Positions 34,428 to 43,439 of a DNA stretch of 64,000 nucleotides are shown here, in pieces. The position numbers and the translations under genes were made by a program. Below the pieces are notes generated by a model that saw nothing but the letters and a program-made list of their open reading frames with translations, had not been told where the DNA came from and ran no database searches. Source of the DNA: AP-15 sp963832875 (GTDB lineage Bacteria; Pseudomonadota; Alphaproteobacteria; ATCC43930; CGMCC-115725); contig CAWHWB010000003.1 of the NCBI GenBank assembly GCA_963832875.1, positions 744,001 to 808,000 on the forward strand. The letters run 5' to 3'. The stretch's first letter is position 1, and each line of letters starts with the position of its first letter.

Positions 34428-35578
34428 GCCGGCGCGCTCCGGCCCTTCGACAAAGCCGGCGCCGTCGAGGTCGCCGAACGGTGGCCGCGCCCTGGGACGC
34501 GTGCGGCGAGGACCGCCAGCGCCTGGCTGATCAGCTCCTCCAGGATGTCGGCGGTGCTCTGTTCGCGGGTCACAAAGCCGACGCTTTGCCCCGCCATCAG
34601 CGAGCCCGCCTCGATGTCGCCGTCGATGACCGCGCGACGGAGCGCGCCGGCCCAGAAGTGCTCGATCTCGAGTTGCGCGTCTTTTTGCGACACCTCGCCG
34701 CGGACGAACCGGTCAATGACCGCGCGCTGTACGACAAGAAACCGTTCGGTCGCCGGGTTGGCGAGGGCGCGGACCGGGATTACCGGAAAGCGCGGATCGA
34801 GCTGCAGCGAGGTGATCGCGTCGCGCGCCGCGGCGCGGATGAAGGCCTGCTTGAAGCGGGGGTGAGCGATCGATTCTTCGGCGCAGACGAAGCGGGTACC
34901 GAGCTGGACACCAGCCGCGCCCATTTCGAGATAGGCCAGCATCGCCTCGCCGCGCCCGATGCCGCCAGCGACGAACACCGGGACCTCGCCCAGATGCGGC
35001 AGAATCTCCTGCGCCAATACCCCGGTCGAGACCGGCCCGACATGCCCGCCCGCCTCGCTGCCTTCGATGACGATCGCATCGGCGCCCATCCGCACGAGCT
35101 TGCGGGCGAAGCCCAGAGCCGGAGCGAAACAGAAGACCCGCGCGCCGCTGCTCTTGATCCGGCTCATCGTCGCACCGCTCGGCAGGCCGCCCGCCAGAAC
35201 GACATGGCCAACCTGATGAGCGGCGCAGACCTCGATCAGATCGATCAGCTGCGGGTGCAGAGTGATCAGATTGACCCCGAAGGGCCGCTCGGTCAGCGCT
35301 CGGGTCGCGGCAATTTCGGTGGCCAGCAGCTCCGGCGACATCGATCCCGAGGCGATCACCCCGAAGCCGCCGGCATTCGAGATGGCGGCGACCAGGTGGC
35401 GCTCCGACACCCAGGTCATCGCCCCGCCCATGATGGCGATATCGCAGCCCAGAACAGCTTGGCCGCGGGCCCATAGCCGGTCGAGCTCGACGCGGCACCG
35501 CTCGCTTCCGGACCCTGCCGCGGTCGCCGCGCGCCACCTCTCTGCTGCGAGTTCCGACGCGACGATGCCCCGGGTCAT
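34424..35578 (-). CDS. NAD(P)H-dependent flavin oxidoreductase (nitronate monooxygenase family)
   Basis: 384 residues with the FMN-dependent TIM barrel of nitronate monooxygenase and FabK-like proteins: CDIAIMGGAMTWVSERHLVAAIS, FGVNLITLHP, VIEGSEAGGHVG, VFVAGGIGRGEAMLAYLEMGAAGVQLGTRF. Both ends overlap neighbours by four bases (with lysC upstream and ptsP downstream), which ties its translation to theirs. The substrate is open; enoyl-ACP reduction and nitronate oxidation are both known in the family. The last 20 residues are low-complexity. Confidence 0.9.
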   Translation of the reverse strand: MTRGIVASELAAERWRAATAAGSGSERCRVELDRLWARGQAVLGCDIAIMGGAMTWVSERHLVAAISNAGGFGVIASGSMSPELLATEIAATRALTERPFGVNLITLHPQLIDLIEVCAAHQVGHVVLAGGLPSGATMSRIKSSGARVFCFAPALGFARKLVRMGADAIVIEGSEAGGHVGPVSTGVLAQEILPHLGEVPVFVAGGIGRGEAMLAYLEMGAAGVQLGTRFVCAEESIAHPRFKQAFIRAAARDAITSLQLDPRFPVIPVRALANPATERFLVVQRAVIDRFVRGEVSQKDAQLEIEHFWAGALRRAVIDGDIEAGSLMAGQSVGFVTREQSTADILEELISQALAVLAARVPGRGHRSATSTAPALSKGRSAPA

Positions 35579-36795
35579 TCTTCGGCGTCGAGCCCGTAGG
35601 CGGTATGCAGCGCCCGCAAGGCGAGCTCGGTGTACTCGGCGGCGATCAGGACGCTGACTTTTATCTCGGAGGTTGAGATAACCTGGATGTTGATCCCCTT
35701 TTCCGAGAGGGTGCGGAACATCTGCTGGGCGACGCCGGCATGGCTGCGCATGCCGACCCCGATGACCGAGATCTTGACTACGTTCGAATCGGGCTTCAGC
35801 GCCGCGAACCCCAGCAGCTCCCGACTCTCCTCCAGCACCGCGACAGCGCGGTCGAGATCGGCGCGCGCGACGGTGAAGGTCAGATCGGCCCGGCCGTCTT
35901 CCGAGACGTTCTGCACGATCATGTCGACATTGATCGCGTGGTCGGCGAGCGGACCGAAGATGGCGGCCGCCACACCCGGGCGGTCGGCCACTTTCTGCAC
36001 CGTGATCTTGGCTTCGTCGCGGCTGTAGGCGATGCCGCTCACGACCTGTTGTTCCACGATCTCGTCCTCGTCGACTACGAGGGTTCCGGGAGTATCGCTG
36101 AAGCTCGACAGCACCTGGACCCGCACCCGGTGGTTCATCGCCATCTCGACCGAGCGCGTCTGCAGCACCTTGGCGCCCTGCGAGGCCATCTCCAACATTT
36201 CTTCGTAGGTTATTCTACCGAGCTTGCGCGCTTTCGCAACGATCCGCGGATCGCTGGTGTAGACCCCGTCGACATCGGTGAAAATATCGCAGCGATCAGC
36301 TTTGAGCGCCGCGGCGAGCGCCACCGCGGAGGTGTCCGAGCCGCCGCGGCCGAGGGTGGTGATCCGCCCGCGCAAATCGATCCCCTGAAAGCCGGCCAGC
36401 ACGGCGACTTGGCCGCGCGCCAATCGGCGATCGATCTCGGTCACCTCGATCGCTTCGATGCGCGCCTTGCCGTGCACGCCGTCGGTGCGGATCGGGACCT
36501 GCCAGCCGAGCCATGAGCGCGCGTCGATCCCCAGGCTTTGCAGCGCCAGCGCCAACAGACCGGCGGTGACCTGCTCGCCGGACGAGACTACGACATCATA
36601 TTCGCGCGCGTCGTGCAGGCGGCTCGTCTGTCGCGTCCACTCGACCAACTGGTTGGTCACGCCCGACATCGCCGAGACGACGACCGCCACTTCGTTCCCG
36701 GCGCCGACTTCGCGTCCGACTCGGCGGGCGACGCTACCGATCCTCTCGACATCGGCGAGCGAGGTGCCGCCGAATTTCTGCACGACGCGCGCCAT
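35575..36795 (-). CDS. lysC: Aspartate kinase
   Basis: 406 residues. Phosphorylates aspartate, the first step to lysine, methionine, threonine and diaminopimelate. N-terminal kinase motif VQKFGGTSLADVERI, FTDVDGVYTSDPRI, and two C-terminal ACT domains (about 265-400) for allosteric control by end products. It has the usual alphaproteobacterial length. The stop overlaps the next gene by four bases. Divergent from ubiG. Confidence 0.96.
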   Translation of the reverse strand: MARVVQKFGGTSLADVERIGSVARRVGREVGAGNEVAVVVSAMSGVTNQLVEWTRQTSRLHDAREYDVVVSSGEQVTAGLLALALQSLGIDARSWLGWQVPIRTDGVHGKARIEAIEVTEIDRRLARGQVAVLAGFQGIDLRGRITTLGRGGSDTSAVALAAALKADRCDIFTDVDGVYTSDPRIVAKARKLGRITYEEMLEMASQGAKVLQTRSVEMAMNHRVRVQVLSSFSDTPGTLVVDEDEIVEQQVVSGIAYSRDEAKITVQKVADRPGVAAAIFGPLADHAINVDMIVQNVSEDGRADLTFTVARADLDRAVAVLEESRELLGFAALKPDSNVVKISVIGVGMRSHAGVAQQMFRTLSEKGINIQVISTSEIKVSVLIAAEYTELALRALHTAYGLDAEE

Positions 36796-36879
36796 GTCCT
36801 TTTGAGCACCGTCCGAGCCGTTGCCGGGTTGCGCGTTCCATCACATACTCCATTCTGCCCGAGCGAGCCATCGGGCCGA

Positions 36880-37644
36880 ATGCTAGCGGGAAGGGATCGA
36901 GCCGTGCTCGCCAGCGGCACCACCGTTGATGACGAGGAACGCGGCCGTTTTGCCGCGCAAGCCGGCGCCTGGTGGAACCCCGAGGGCAGCTTTCGCGCGC
37001 TGCACCGGCTCAATCCGACCCGGCTCGGTTTTATTCGCTCCCGGCTGCTCCAGCACTTCCGCCGCGATCCCGGCCTGTTGCGCCCATTCGCCGGACTGAC
37101 CCTGCTCGACATCGGGTGCGGCGGCGGCCTCGTCGCCGAGCCAATGGCGCGGCTCGGCTTTAGGGTGACCGGCATCGATGCCGGACCCGAAGCCGTCGCC
37201 GCGGCGCGGCCGCATGCGTTGGCGGTCGGTCTCGATATCGACTACCGGATTGCCGCCGCCGAATCGGTCGCCGATATGGGCGAGCGGTTCGACGCGGTGC
37301 TGGCGCTCGAGGTGATCGAGCATTTGGCGGATCGCGACCTGTTCTGGCGATCGCTCGAGGGGCTGGTGGCTCCGGGAGGGGCGCTGATCGCCGCCACCCT
37401 GAACCGCACCGCCCGGTCCTTCGCGCTGGCGATCGTTGGCGCCGAATACATCCTCAGATGGCTGCCGCGCGGAACCCATGACTGGCGCAAGTTCGTGCGC
37501 CCGTCCGAGCTGGTCCTCGGCCTGCGGCGCAATCATCTGCGCCCGGTCGAGCTGATCGGGGTCGGCTATGATCCGGTCCGCGGCGAATGGGCGCTGACCT
37601 CGGATCTCGAGGTCAACTATATGGTCATGGCAGTGCGGCAGTGA
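36880..37644 (+). CDS. ubiG: Ubiquinone biosynthesis O-methyltransferase
   Basis: Class I SAM methyltransferase that methylates two hydroxyl groups of ubiquinone intermediates. Motif I is LLDIGCGGGLVAEPMARLGF; ALEVIEHLADRDLFW and NRTARSFALAIVGAEYILRWLPRGTHDW are diagnostic of UbiG. 254 residues from the ATG at 36880; a GTG at 36904 has a better ribosome site (GGGAAGGG) and would give 246. Divergent from lysC, as in many alphaproteobacteria. Confidence 0.93.
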   Translation: MLAGRDRAVLASGTTVDDEERGRFAAQAGAWWNPEGSFRALHRLNPTRLGFIRSRLLQHFRRDPGLLRPFAGLTLLDIGCGGGLVAEPMARLGFRVTGIDAGPEAVAAARPHALAVGLDIDYRIAAAESVADMGERFDAVLALEVIEHLADRDLFWRSLEGLVAPGGALIAATLNRTARSFALAIVGAEYILRWLPRGTHDWRKFVRPSELVLGLRRNHLRPVELIGVGYDPVRGEWALTSDLEVNYMVMAVRQ

Positions 37645-37661
37645 GCGGCGGCCGCGGGTCG

Positions 37662-38075
37662 TCAACCGTCGGTCGTCGGGATCCACGGGATCTTGCCAAA
37701 GCTGATCCCCTCGTCGTTCAGTTCGCGCGATTCAGCTTCGCTCGTCTCGCCGTAGATGCCGCGCGGATCGGTTTCGCCGTAGTGAATGCGGCGGGCTTCC
37801 TCGGCAAAGCGCTGGCCAACGTAGTCGCAATGGGTTTCGATCTGCCGGCGCATTTCAACGAGCGCCTGGCGCATTCGGGCCAGCGCCACCGCCGGCGGGG
37901 CCGGCTCGCGCGAGCGGCCGAGGCGGGGCGCCATCACCGCTTTCTCGATCGAGGTGTCGCCGCAATGCGGACAGGCGATCTCGCCGGCCGCCTGCTGCGC
38001 CTCAAACCCGGGGCCGTCGCGGAACCACCCCTCGAACTCGTGGTCCTGAGCGCAGCGCAAGGTAAACAAGATCAT
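37662..38075 (-). CDS. DUF1178 family protein
   Basis: 137 residues starting MILFTLRCAQDHEFEGWFRDG, with a zinc-ribbon-like CPHCGDTSIEKAVMAPR and the C-terminal EEARRIHYGETDPRGIYGE. This is the DUF1178 pattern, a conserved alphaproteobacterial family often beside ubiG or a carbon-nitrogen hydrolase. Function unknown. Convergent with ubiG, 17 bp apart. Confidence 0.92.
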   Translation of the reverse strand: MILFTLRCAQDHEFEGWFRDGPGFEAQQAAGEIACPHCGDTSIEKAVMAPRLGRSREPAPPAVALARMRQALVEMRRQIETHCDYVGQRFAEEARRIHYGETDPRGIYGETSEAESRELNDEGISFGKIPWIPTTDG

Positions 38076-38130
38076 CGAGCCGACCTCCTGACCGGCGTTC
38101 TACACCGTCCTCCGCGGCTTTAGCAATTCT

Positions 38131-38763
38131 GTGGCGGCAACATTGACAAATCCTCCAATTTTGGCGGGCTCGGCCGCACCTTCGGCCTGGGTCGAGCGGT
38201 TTTTGCCGTTGCTCCGGCCGGGCGGGCTGGTGCTCGACCTGGCGGCCGGCGCCGGCCGCCACGTGCGGCTGCTGCGCGAGCGGGGCTTCGCCGTCCGCGC
38301 CGCCGACCGCGACGTCTCGGGATTGCGGAGCTTCGCCGGGCCCGCCTGCGAAATCATCGAGATCGACCTCGAAACCGGTGCGTGGCCGCTGGGCGGCGGC
38401 TACAGCGGGATCGTCGCGACCAACTACCTCCATCGGCCATTGCTGCCGGCCATCGGCTCGGCGCTCGCCCCCGGCGGAGTCTTGATCTACGAAACCTTCG
38501 CTCTCGGCAACGAGCACTTCGGGCGTCCGCACAATCCCGATTTCCTGTTGCGGCCGGGCGAGTTGCTCGAAGCCTTCGCCGGGCTCACGGTCGTCGCTTT
38601 CGAGCAGGGAGAGACCACGTGGCCTAGACCTGCGATGATCCAGCGCCTCGCTGCGACGGCCGGCCCTCTCGGCAAATTGCCACAGGCGCCGAGTGCCGAT
38701 TGCACCAGACCCGATCGCCGCCCGGCTGAACGCGGCGGAACGAGGGTCGGCCGCTCGTGTTGA
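38131..38763 (+). CDS. Class I SAM-dependent methyltransferase (TehB-like)
   Basis: 210 residues starting at a GTG. Motif I is LVLDLAAGAGRHVRLLRERGF, with VRAADRDVSGL as the acidic ribose-binding strand. SALAPGGVLIYETFALGNEHFGRP is typical of the small TehB-like methyltransferases. The last 45 residues are basic and irregular. Its stop overlaps a possible GTG start of the next gene. Substrate unknown. Confidence 0.8.
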   Translation: MAATLTNPPILAGSAAPSAWVERFLPLLRPGGLVLDLAAGAGRHVRLLRERGFAVRAADRDVSGLRSFAGPACEIIEIDLETGAWPLGGGYSGIVATNYLHRPLLPAIGSALAPGGVLIYETFALGNEHFGRPHNPDFLLRPGELLEAFAGLTVVAFEQGETTWPRPAMIQRLAATAGPLGKLPQAPSADCTRPDRRPAERGGTRVGRSC

Positions 38764-38795
38764 GCAGGCGACGATCTCGAGGTGCGGTTGGCGCT

Positions 38796-39299
38796 ATGGC
38801 CCGCTCACTCTGCTGTGCGGTTCTATTGTCGCTCGCGGCGGCACTCCCGGCCGCCGCGCAGACCGCAACACCTGGGGCCGCAACGTCGGGGGCCGCAGCG
38901 CCGGGGACCGTCGTGGTCGGCGGCGGCGTCACGCTCGGCGCTGGCAATACGGCCGCTGCCTCGCCGAGCCCATCGGCTGCGGCGCCATCGACCTCGCCGA
39001 CGTCGGCGGCAGCGACCGGGACAGCCTCCGGCGCCGCCGCGACGAGTGGCGCATCCGCAGGGACGGGAAGCCGCGCCGGTCAGACCTCGCTCGGCGCCTC
39101 ATCCAGGAGCGGCAGCGGTTCGGCCGAGCAGGGCGGCGCCGGGGCCAATTCGTCCGGCTCGGCCGGATCGGGCCGGTCGTCAGGCTCGGCAGCCGCGGGA
39201 GCCTCGGACACCGCGCCGGCTTGGCTGCTGTGCCCGCCGCCCGGCGCCTCGGGGCTGCAGCCGTTCGTCACCGGCACCGATCTCTCCTGCGCGCCCTGA
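38796..39299 (+). CDS. Secreted Ala/Gly/Ser-rich low-complexity protein
   Basis: 167 residues from the ATG at 38796 (a GTG at 38757 would add 13). A signal peptide (ARSLCCAVLLSLAAALPAAAQ) is followed by about 110 residues made almost only of Ala, Ser, Gly and Thr, then a short conserved-looking tail APAWLLCPPPGASGLQPF with two cysteines near the end (WLLC and LSCAP). Likely an exported, disordered surface or envelope protein. No family recognised. Confidence 0.6.
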   Translation: MARSLCCAVLLSLAAALPAAAQTATPGAATSGAAAPGTVVVGGGVTLGAGNTAAASPSPSAAAPSTSPTSAAATGTASGAAATSGASAGTGSRAGQTSLGASSRSGSGSAEQGGAGANSSGSAGSGRSSGSAAAGASDTAPAWLLCPPPGASGLQPFVTGTDLSCAP

Positions 39300-39321
39300 T
39301 CGCGGCGTCGCGGCGCGCCGC

Positions 39322-40524
39322 TCAGACCGGGACCTCTTCCGCCAACGGGACGCGCGCGACACGGTGCGCCTGCAGCGCCGGGAGCACGTCGCGGGCGAAG
39401 CGTCGGATCTGCTCGATGAACATCTCGTGCGGCAAGACCCCGCGATTGAGGCTGACCTGGACATTGTCGGCGCCAGCGCTGTCCGCCGCGTCGATGATCC
39501 GACGCGTCACTTCTTCGGGGGTGCCCCAAGGCATCTCTTCGGCCTGGCGCTCGACCTCGGCCATCGTCAGGTTGCGGAAATCTTCGCGGGCGAATTGCGC
39601 GGCGCGCAGGTTTTCCGGACGCACGTAATCGGTCGACGCCGCACTCGAATATCCGGTCTCGCGCTGGCGGCTGGTTTCGGTGAAGTTGCCGTGGCTGAAG
39701 AGCGTGCGGTTAAAGTAGAGATGGTGGGGTCCCATCTCGCGCACCGCCTCGGCCTTGCTGGGCGCCACATAGGCGCTGATGCCGAGCGAGAGATGGTCCG
39801 GCGTGATGCGGTAGCCAGCGCGTTCGAGGCAGCGCGCGTAATAGCGGATGATGTCGTCGCGCAGACCACGCGAGCGGCCGAGGCCGGGGGTGATCGGCAG
39901 ATCGTGCCGGGCGGCGAATTCGATCAACTCCTTGCTGCCGACGATCGGCATCCAGATCGGCGGGCGCGGCTGCTGCAGTGGGCGTGGCCACAGTGCCGCG
40001 TCCTCGTAGCTCCAATAGCGGCCCCGGTATGAAAACACCTCCTCGCTCCAGGCCCGGGTGATGATCTCGAACGCCTCGTCGAAGCGGGCGCGCGACTCGG
40101 CGAGCGGCACATTGTGGACCTGGTATTCGCGCGGGATGCCGCGGGCGAAGCCCGAGATCAGCCGTCCCCCCGACATGCAGTCGAGCATCGCCAATTCTTC
40201 GGCCAGCCGCAGTGGCTCGTGCAATGGCAAGAGGTTACCGTAGATCAATAGCTTAAGGTTCTTGGTGCGCTGCGCCGCCGCTGCCGCCAGCAAATTCGGC
40301 GAGTTCATCAGCCCATAGGGCGAGCAATGGTGCTCGTTGAACCCGACCCCGTCATAGCCGAGCCGGTCGAGCTCCTCCCACGCGTCGAGATGCTCGGCAT
40401 AGGTCCGCGCCGCGACCTCCGGCTTGAAATGCCGTTTCGGCAGCGGATAGGGCAATTCGCTGCCGGTTTTGAGATGGTCGAGCTGCTCGCCATAAGCCAA
40501 CAGATCAAAGACAAAGACTTTCAT
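39322..40524 (-). CDS. LLM-class flavin-dependent oxidoreductase
   Basis: 400 residues from the ATG at 40524, which has GGAAGGAG upstream. A luciferase-like TIM barrel: VGFNEHHCSPYGLMNSP, GNLLPLHEPLRLAEELAMLDCMSGGRLISGFARGIPREY, and ARFDEAFEIITRAWSEEVFSYRGRYW. These enzymes use reduced FMN to oxidise small organic substrates such as alkanesulfonates or aromatic compounds. The substrate is unknown. The open frame extends far upstream without protein character. Confidence 0.88.
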   Translation of the reverse strand: MKVFVFDLLAYGEQLDHLKTGSELPYPLPKRHFKPEVAARTYAEHLDAWEELDRLGYDGVGFNEHHCSPYGLMNSPNLLAAAAAQRTKNLKLLIYGNLLPLHEPLRLAEELAMLDCMSGGRLISGFARGIPREYQVHNVPLAESRARFDEAFEIITRAWSEEVFSYRGRYWSYEDAALWPRPLQQPRPPIWMPIVGSKELIEFAARHDLPITPGLGRSRGLRDDIIRYYARCLERAGYRITPDHLSLGISAYVAPSKAEAVREMGPHHLYFNRTLFSHGNFTETSRQRETGYSSAASTDYVRPENLRAAQFAREDFRNLTMAEVERQAEEMPWGTPEEVTRRIIDAADSAGADNVQVSLNRGVLPHEMFIEQIRRFARDVLPALQAHRVARVPLAEEVPV

Positions 40525-41040
40525 TGGGAACTCCTTCCCGGGCAATGTATACAGCAAGTTATAGCCGATATTGGCCCCCAGGATCTCGGCCGGCCTGAAG
40601 GTGAAGCGGCCGATCGGGTCGGTCGCCCGCGAGCGCGAATTGAGCAGCGAGAATAGCCTGTCGCCAAATGCGGCTGCAACCGCCGACAGCCGTCCGGTAC
40701 ACCAAGACAGGTCTTGGCAGCGTCGATCGCAAGGAGACCGCGATGGACATGACGATGTCGCGCCGAACAGTCTCGATCGGGGTTGCGTTCCCGGGCCGCC
40801 CTTCGGCCCTCGCCGCGGTTGCGGGAGCACGGCGCAGGTGTTCCGAGACTGGCTCGGCCTCGGAGCGGGCAGGGTCGCAGCATGGCGCGAGGACAGGCTT
40901 GTTTGAGCGCCGGGCCGGATAGCCCCTTTGCCCGGCCGGCAATAAATGCGTAATCTGCCGCCCGCAGACCTCTTCGACAACCGGGCCCGGCGGCGTCTCG
41001 CGCATCGGTCGGCGTCCGCCTCACCAAACGGGAGAGAAAC
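40525..41040. other. Divergent intergenic region
   Basis: 516 bp between two divergent genes. It begins with an AT-richer patch (ATGTATACAGCAAG at about 40545) that could hold the promoter of the oxidoreductase, and ends with GGGAGAG as the ribosome site of the lyase gene. A 59-residue frame at 40743 (MDMTMSRRTVSIG) has a possible ribosome site but otherwise no support. Confidence 0.35.
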
Positions 41041-42699
41041 ATGGCTGAGATCGACGGCGCCACCCTGATCGCCAGGAGCCTCAAACAGCAGGGCATCAAC
41101 CACTTGTTCGGGGTCGTCGGGTTTCCCGTCGGCCCGATCGCCGCGGCGGCGCAAAAGGAAGGTGTCGCTTATATCGGCATGCGCAACGAGCAGGCCGCCT
41201 CTTATGCGGCGCAAGCCTATGGCTATCTGACCGGGCGGCCGGGCGCCTGCATCGTCGTGACCGGCCCCGGCGTCGTCCACGGCCTCGCCGGCCTCGCCAA
41301 CGCCCAGCAGAATTGCTGGCCGATGATCCTGATCGGCGGCGCGTCCGAGACCTATCGCGGCGGCATGGGCGCCTTCCAGGAAGAGCGCCAGGTGCTGATC
41401 GCCTCGCCGTTCTGCAAATTCGCGCACGCCATCGATACTGTGCGCCGCATCCCATACTACGTCGAAATGGCGACCAGGAACGCGATCAATGGCCGGCCCG
41501 GCGCCACCTATCTCGACATGCCCGACGACATCATTACCGGCAAGTGCAATCTCGAAGATGTCGTAGAGGTCCAGCGCACCCCCGAACCGCCGCGCACGAT
41601 CGCACCGCAGGAAAACATCGAGGCGGCGCTGAACCTGCTCGAAAAGGCCGAGCGGCCGCTCGTCCTCGTCGGCAAGGGAATGGGTTGGTCACGCGCCGAG
41701 GACGAGGTCCGCGCCTTTATCGAGCGCACGCAAATACCGTTCCTTCGGTCGCCGATGGGCAAGGGCGTCATGCCGGACGAGCATCCGTTGTCGGTCGCGG
41801 CGGCGCGCACCTTGGCGTTGCAGAACGCCGATGTCGTGTTCCTGATGGGCGCCCGCTTCAACTGGATTTTTCATTTCGGTCAGGCGCCGCGCTACGCCAA
41901 GGACATGAAGGTCATCCAGCTCGACATCGCGCCCGAGGAGATCGGCCACAATAAGCCGACCGAGGTGGCATTGGTCGGCGACGGCAAGGCGATCGTCGGC
42001 CAGCTCAACGCCGCGCTCGCCGGCCGCCAGTGGTTCCATCCGAAGGACACGGCGTGGCGCCAGATGATCACCAAGAAGGCCCAGGAGAATGCGGCGATGA
42101 TCAAGCCGCAGATCGATGACGACGAGGGGCCGGCCAACTATTACCGCGCCCTTCGCGATGTCGCCGCCTGGATGCCGAAAAACGCGATCCTCAGCGCCGA
42201 GGGCGCCGGCACGATGGATATCGGCCTCACCCAATTGCAGGTTGCCAATGCCCGTTCCTGCCTCAACGCTGGCACCTACGGCACGATGGGGGTCGGCCTC
42301 GGCCAAGCCATCGCCGCCTGCGTCGTGCACCCCGACCGGCCGGTCATCCACCTCTCTGGCGACTCGGCGATCGGCTTTTCCGGCATGGAGATGGAGACGC
42401 TCGTTCGCTACAACTTCCCGGCCAAGATCGTCGTCCTCAACAATGGCGGCATCGGCCCGGGCATGCCCGAGATCCCGCCAAACCCGATGTTCGACATGAA
42501 GCCGAACTCGCTGATCTACGGCGCCCGCTATGACCGGATGATGGAGGCCTTTGGCGGCAAGGGCTTTTTTGTCGAGAACCCGAAGCAGATCCGCGGCGCC
42601 CTCGACGAGGCGATGAACTTCCGCGGCCCCGCCCTCGTCAACGTCCTGCTTAGCCAAGGTGCTGCCCGCAAGGCGCAAGCCTTCCGCTGGCACAGCTGA
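41041..42699 (+). CDS. Thiamine-diphosphate enzyme, 2-hydroxyacyl-CoA lyase / oxalyl-CoA decarboxylase-like
   Basis: 552 residues in three domains. The N-terminal PYR domain has the activating glutamate in IGMRNEQAASYAAQAYGYLTG. A central FAD/ADP-like domain follows. The C-terminal PP domain has GDSAIGF followed by VVLNNGGIG, the GDx-to-NN thiamine diphosphate motif. The pattern ANAQQNCWPMILIGG, then FQEERQV, is that of oxalyl-CoA decarboxylase and 2-hydroxyacyl-CoA lyase. Its likely job is cleavage of a short 2-hydroxy or oxo acyl-CoA. No frc or acyl-CoA ligase is adjacent, so the substrate is undecided. Confidence 0.85.
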   Translation: MAEIDGATLIARSLKQQGINHLFGVVGFPVGPIAAAAQKEGVAYIGMRNEQAASYAAQAYGYLTGRPGACIVVTGPGVVHGLAGLANAQQNCWPMILIGGASETYRGGMGAFQEERQVLIASPFCKFAHAIDTVRRIPYYVEMATRNAINGRPGATYLDMPDDIITGKCNLEDVVEVQRTPEPPRTIAPQENIEAALNLLEKAERPLVLVGKGMGWSRAEDEVRAFIERTQIPFLRSPMGKGVMPDEHPLSVAAARTLALQNADVVFLMGARFNWIFHFGQAPRYAKDMKVIQLDIAPEEIGHNKPTEVALVGDGKAIVGQLNAALAGRQWFHPKDTAWRQMITKKAQENAAMIKPQIDDDEGPANYYRALRDVAAWMPKNAILSAEGAGTMDIGLTQLQVANARSCLNAGTYGTMGVGLGQAIAACVVHPDRPVIHLSGDSAIGFSGMEMETLVRYNFPAKIVVLNNGGIGPGMPEIPPNPMFDMKPNSLIYGARYDRMMEAFGGKGFFVENPKQIRGALDEAMNFRGPALVNVLLSQGAARKAQAFRWHS

Positions 42700-42725
42700 T
42701 CGATCCGCTGACGCGTCACGAAACA

Positions 42726-42753
42726 GGGCCACGCCGCCGCCGGCGTGGCCCTT
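42726..42753 (+). terminator. Rho-independent-like terminator
   Basis: Perfect 11-bp stem GGGCCACGCCG / CGGCGTGGCCC with the loop CCGC, then TT, 27 bp after the lyase stop. It separates that gene from the AT-rich reverse-strand HEPN fragment. The U tract is minimal. Confidence 0.7.
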
Positions 42754-42758
42754 CCCAT

Positions 42759-43073
42759 TCAAAGGCCGATGACTTCATTCCAATCAGAAACATACATATA
42801 AATTCGCTGAAATTCGTTCGGCAAAAGCATCCTATTGTGGGCGATGAAATTTCGGGCTTTCTCCAGCTCAGTCATACGTTGCCTTATGCAGTCTTGGCTA
42901 GGAATAAGATCTTTGAAGGAATCCCAATTTTGTATTATAATGCTTGACAAATCTCCAAAACCCACAAACTCAAGCCGATCCGCTCGCTCCGGGACGGGCC
43001 ATCGTCTGTCGTAGAGGGAGCCGATCAGCCTGCGCCCCGATCGCCGTCTGATAATTTCCCGCATCGGAGCCAA
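42759..43073 (-). CDS. Swt1-type HEPN domain protein (probable C-terminal fragment)
   Basis: 104 residues. The C-terminal 70 form a HEPN-like helical domain with the RxxxxH motif in KARNFIAHNRML, followed by LPNEFQRIYMYVSDWNEVI. Full-length Swt1-type proteins are much longer, so this is a piece or a solo domain. The coding bases are clearly more AT-rich than the neighbours, a sign of transfer. HEPN domains of defence and toxin systems are RNases or their inhibitors. Confidence 0.6.
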   Translation of the reverse strand: MAPMREIIRRRSGRRLIGSLYDRRWPVPERADRLEFVGFGDLSSIIIQNWDSFKDLIPSQDCIRQRMTELEKARNFIAHNRMLLPNEFQRIYMYVSDWNEVIGL

Positions 43074-43091
43074 GAGGCGTAAGCTCGGCGG

Positions 43092-43424
43092 ATGGCGTAC
43101 CTAACCTTTCGGGTCGAGGCTACCCGCGACGAAACGCGGGCCGCGGGGCCGGTCAGCGTCGAGATTACCGCTTATATCGACCGCATGCCCGAGACCAATG
43201 AGGCCACCATCGGGCGGTTGGCTTGGTCATGGCGCGATGTTTGGAACAGCCGCGTGCAATATACCGGCGATTTCGAAACGGTCGCGGAGGCGCTCGCCGC
43301 GGTAACCGCAGCCTATCCCGAGATCCAGCGCATCCGCTGCTATGAATATACGGTCGACGACGAGTTTGCGCGCGAGGTGGCGCCGCTCGTGCGATCCGGC
43401 GAGAACTGGCTGCCCGGCACCTAG
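43092..43424 (+). CDS. Hypothetical protein
   Basis: 110 residues of mixed alpha/beta character (MAYLTFRVEATRDE, EITAYIDRMPETN, WSWRDVWNSRVQYTGDFETVAEALAAV). GC3-rich like its neighbours, so probably real. It is divergent from the HEPN fragment and convergent with the HD protein. No family recognised; no signal or membrane segment. Confidence 0.6.
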   Translation: MAYLTFRVEATRDETRAAGPVSVEITAYIDRMPETNEATIGRLAWSWRDVWNSRVQYTGDFETVAEALAAVTAAYPEIQRIRCYEYTVDDEFAREVAPLVRSGENWLPGT

Positions 43425-43439
43425 TCGCGGCCGTTAGCT

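Noticed and set aside
36796..36879. Lysine riboswitch before lysC
   Set aside because: The gap to the divergent ubiG gene is under 100 bp and has no room or motif for one.
40743..40922. Possible 59-residue gene starting MDMTMSRRTVSIG
   Set aside because: A ribosome-site-like GGAG is present, but the rest of the frame has no protein character and no stable start context.
39322..41427. Very long reverse frame through the oxidoreductase and into the lyase gene
   Set aside because: Only the part from 40524 has family features; the rest is antisense of the lyase gene and the intergenic DNA.
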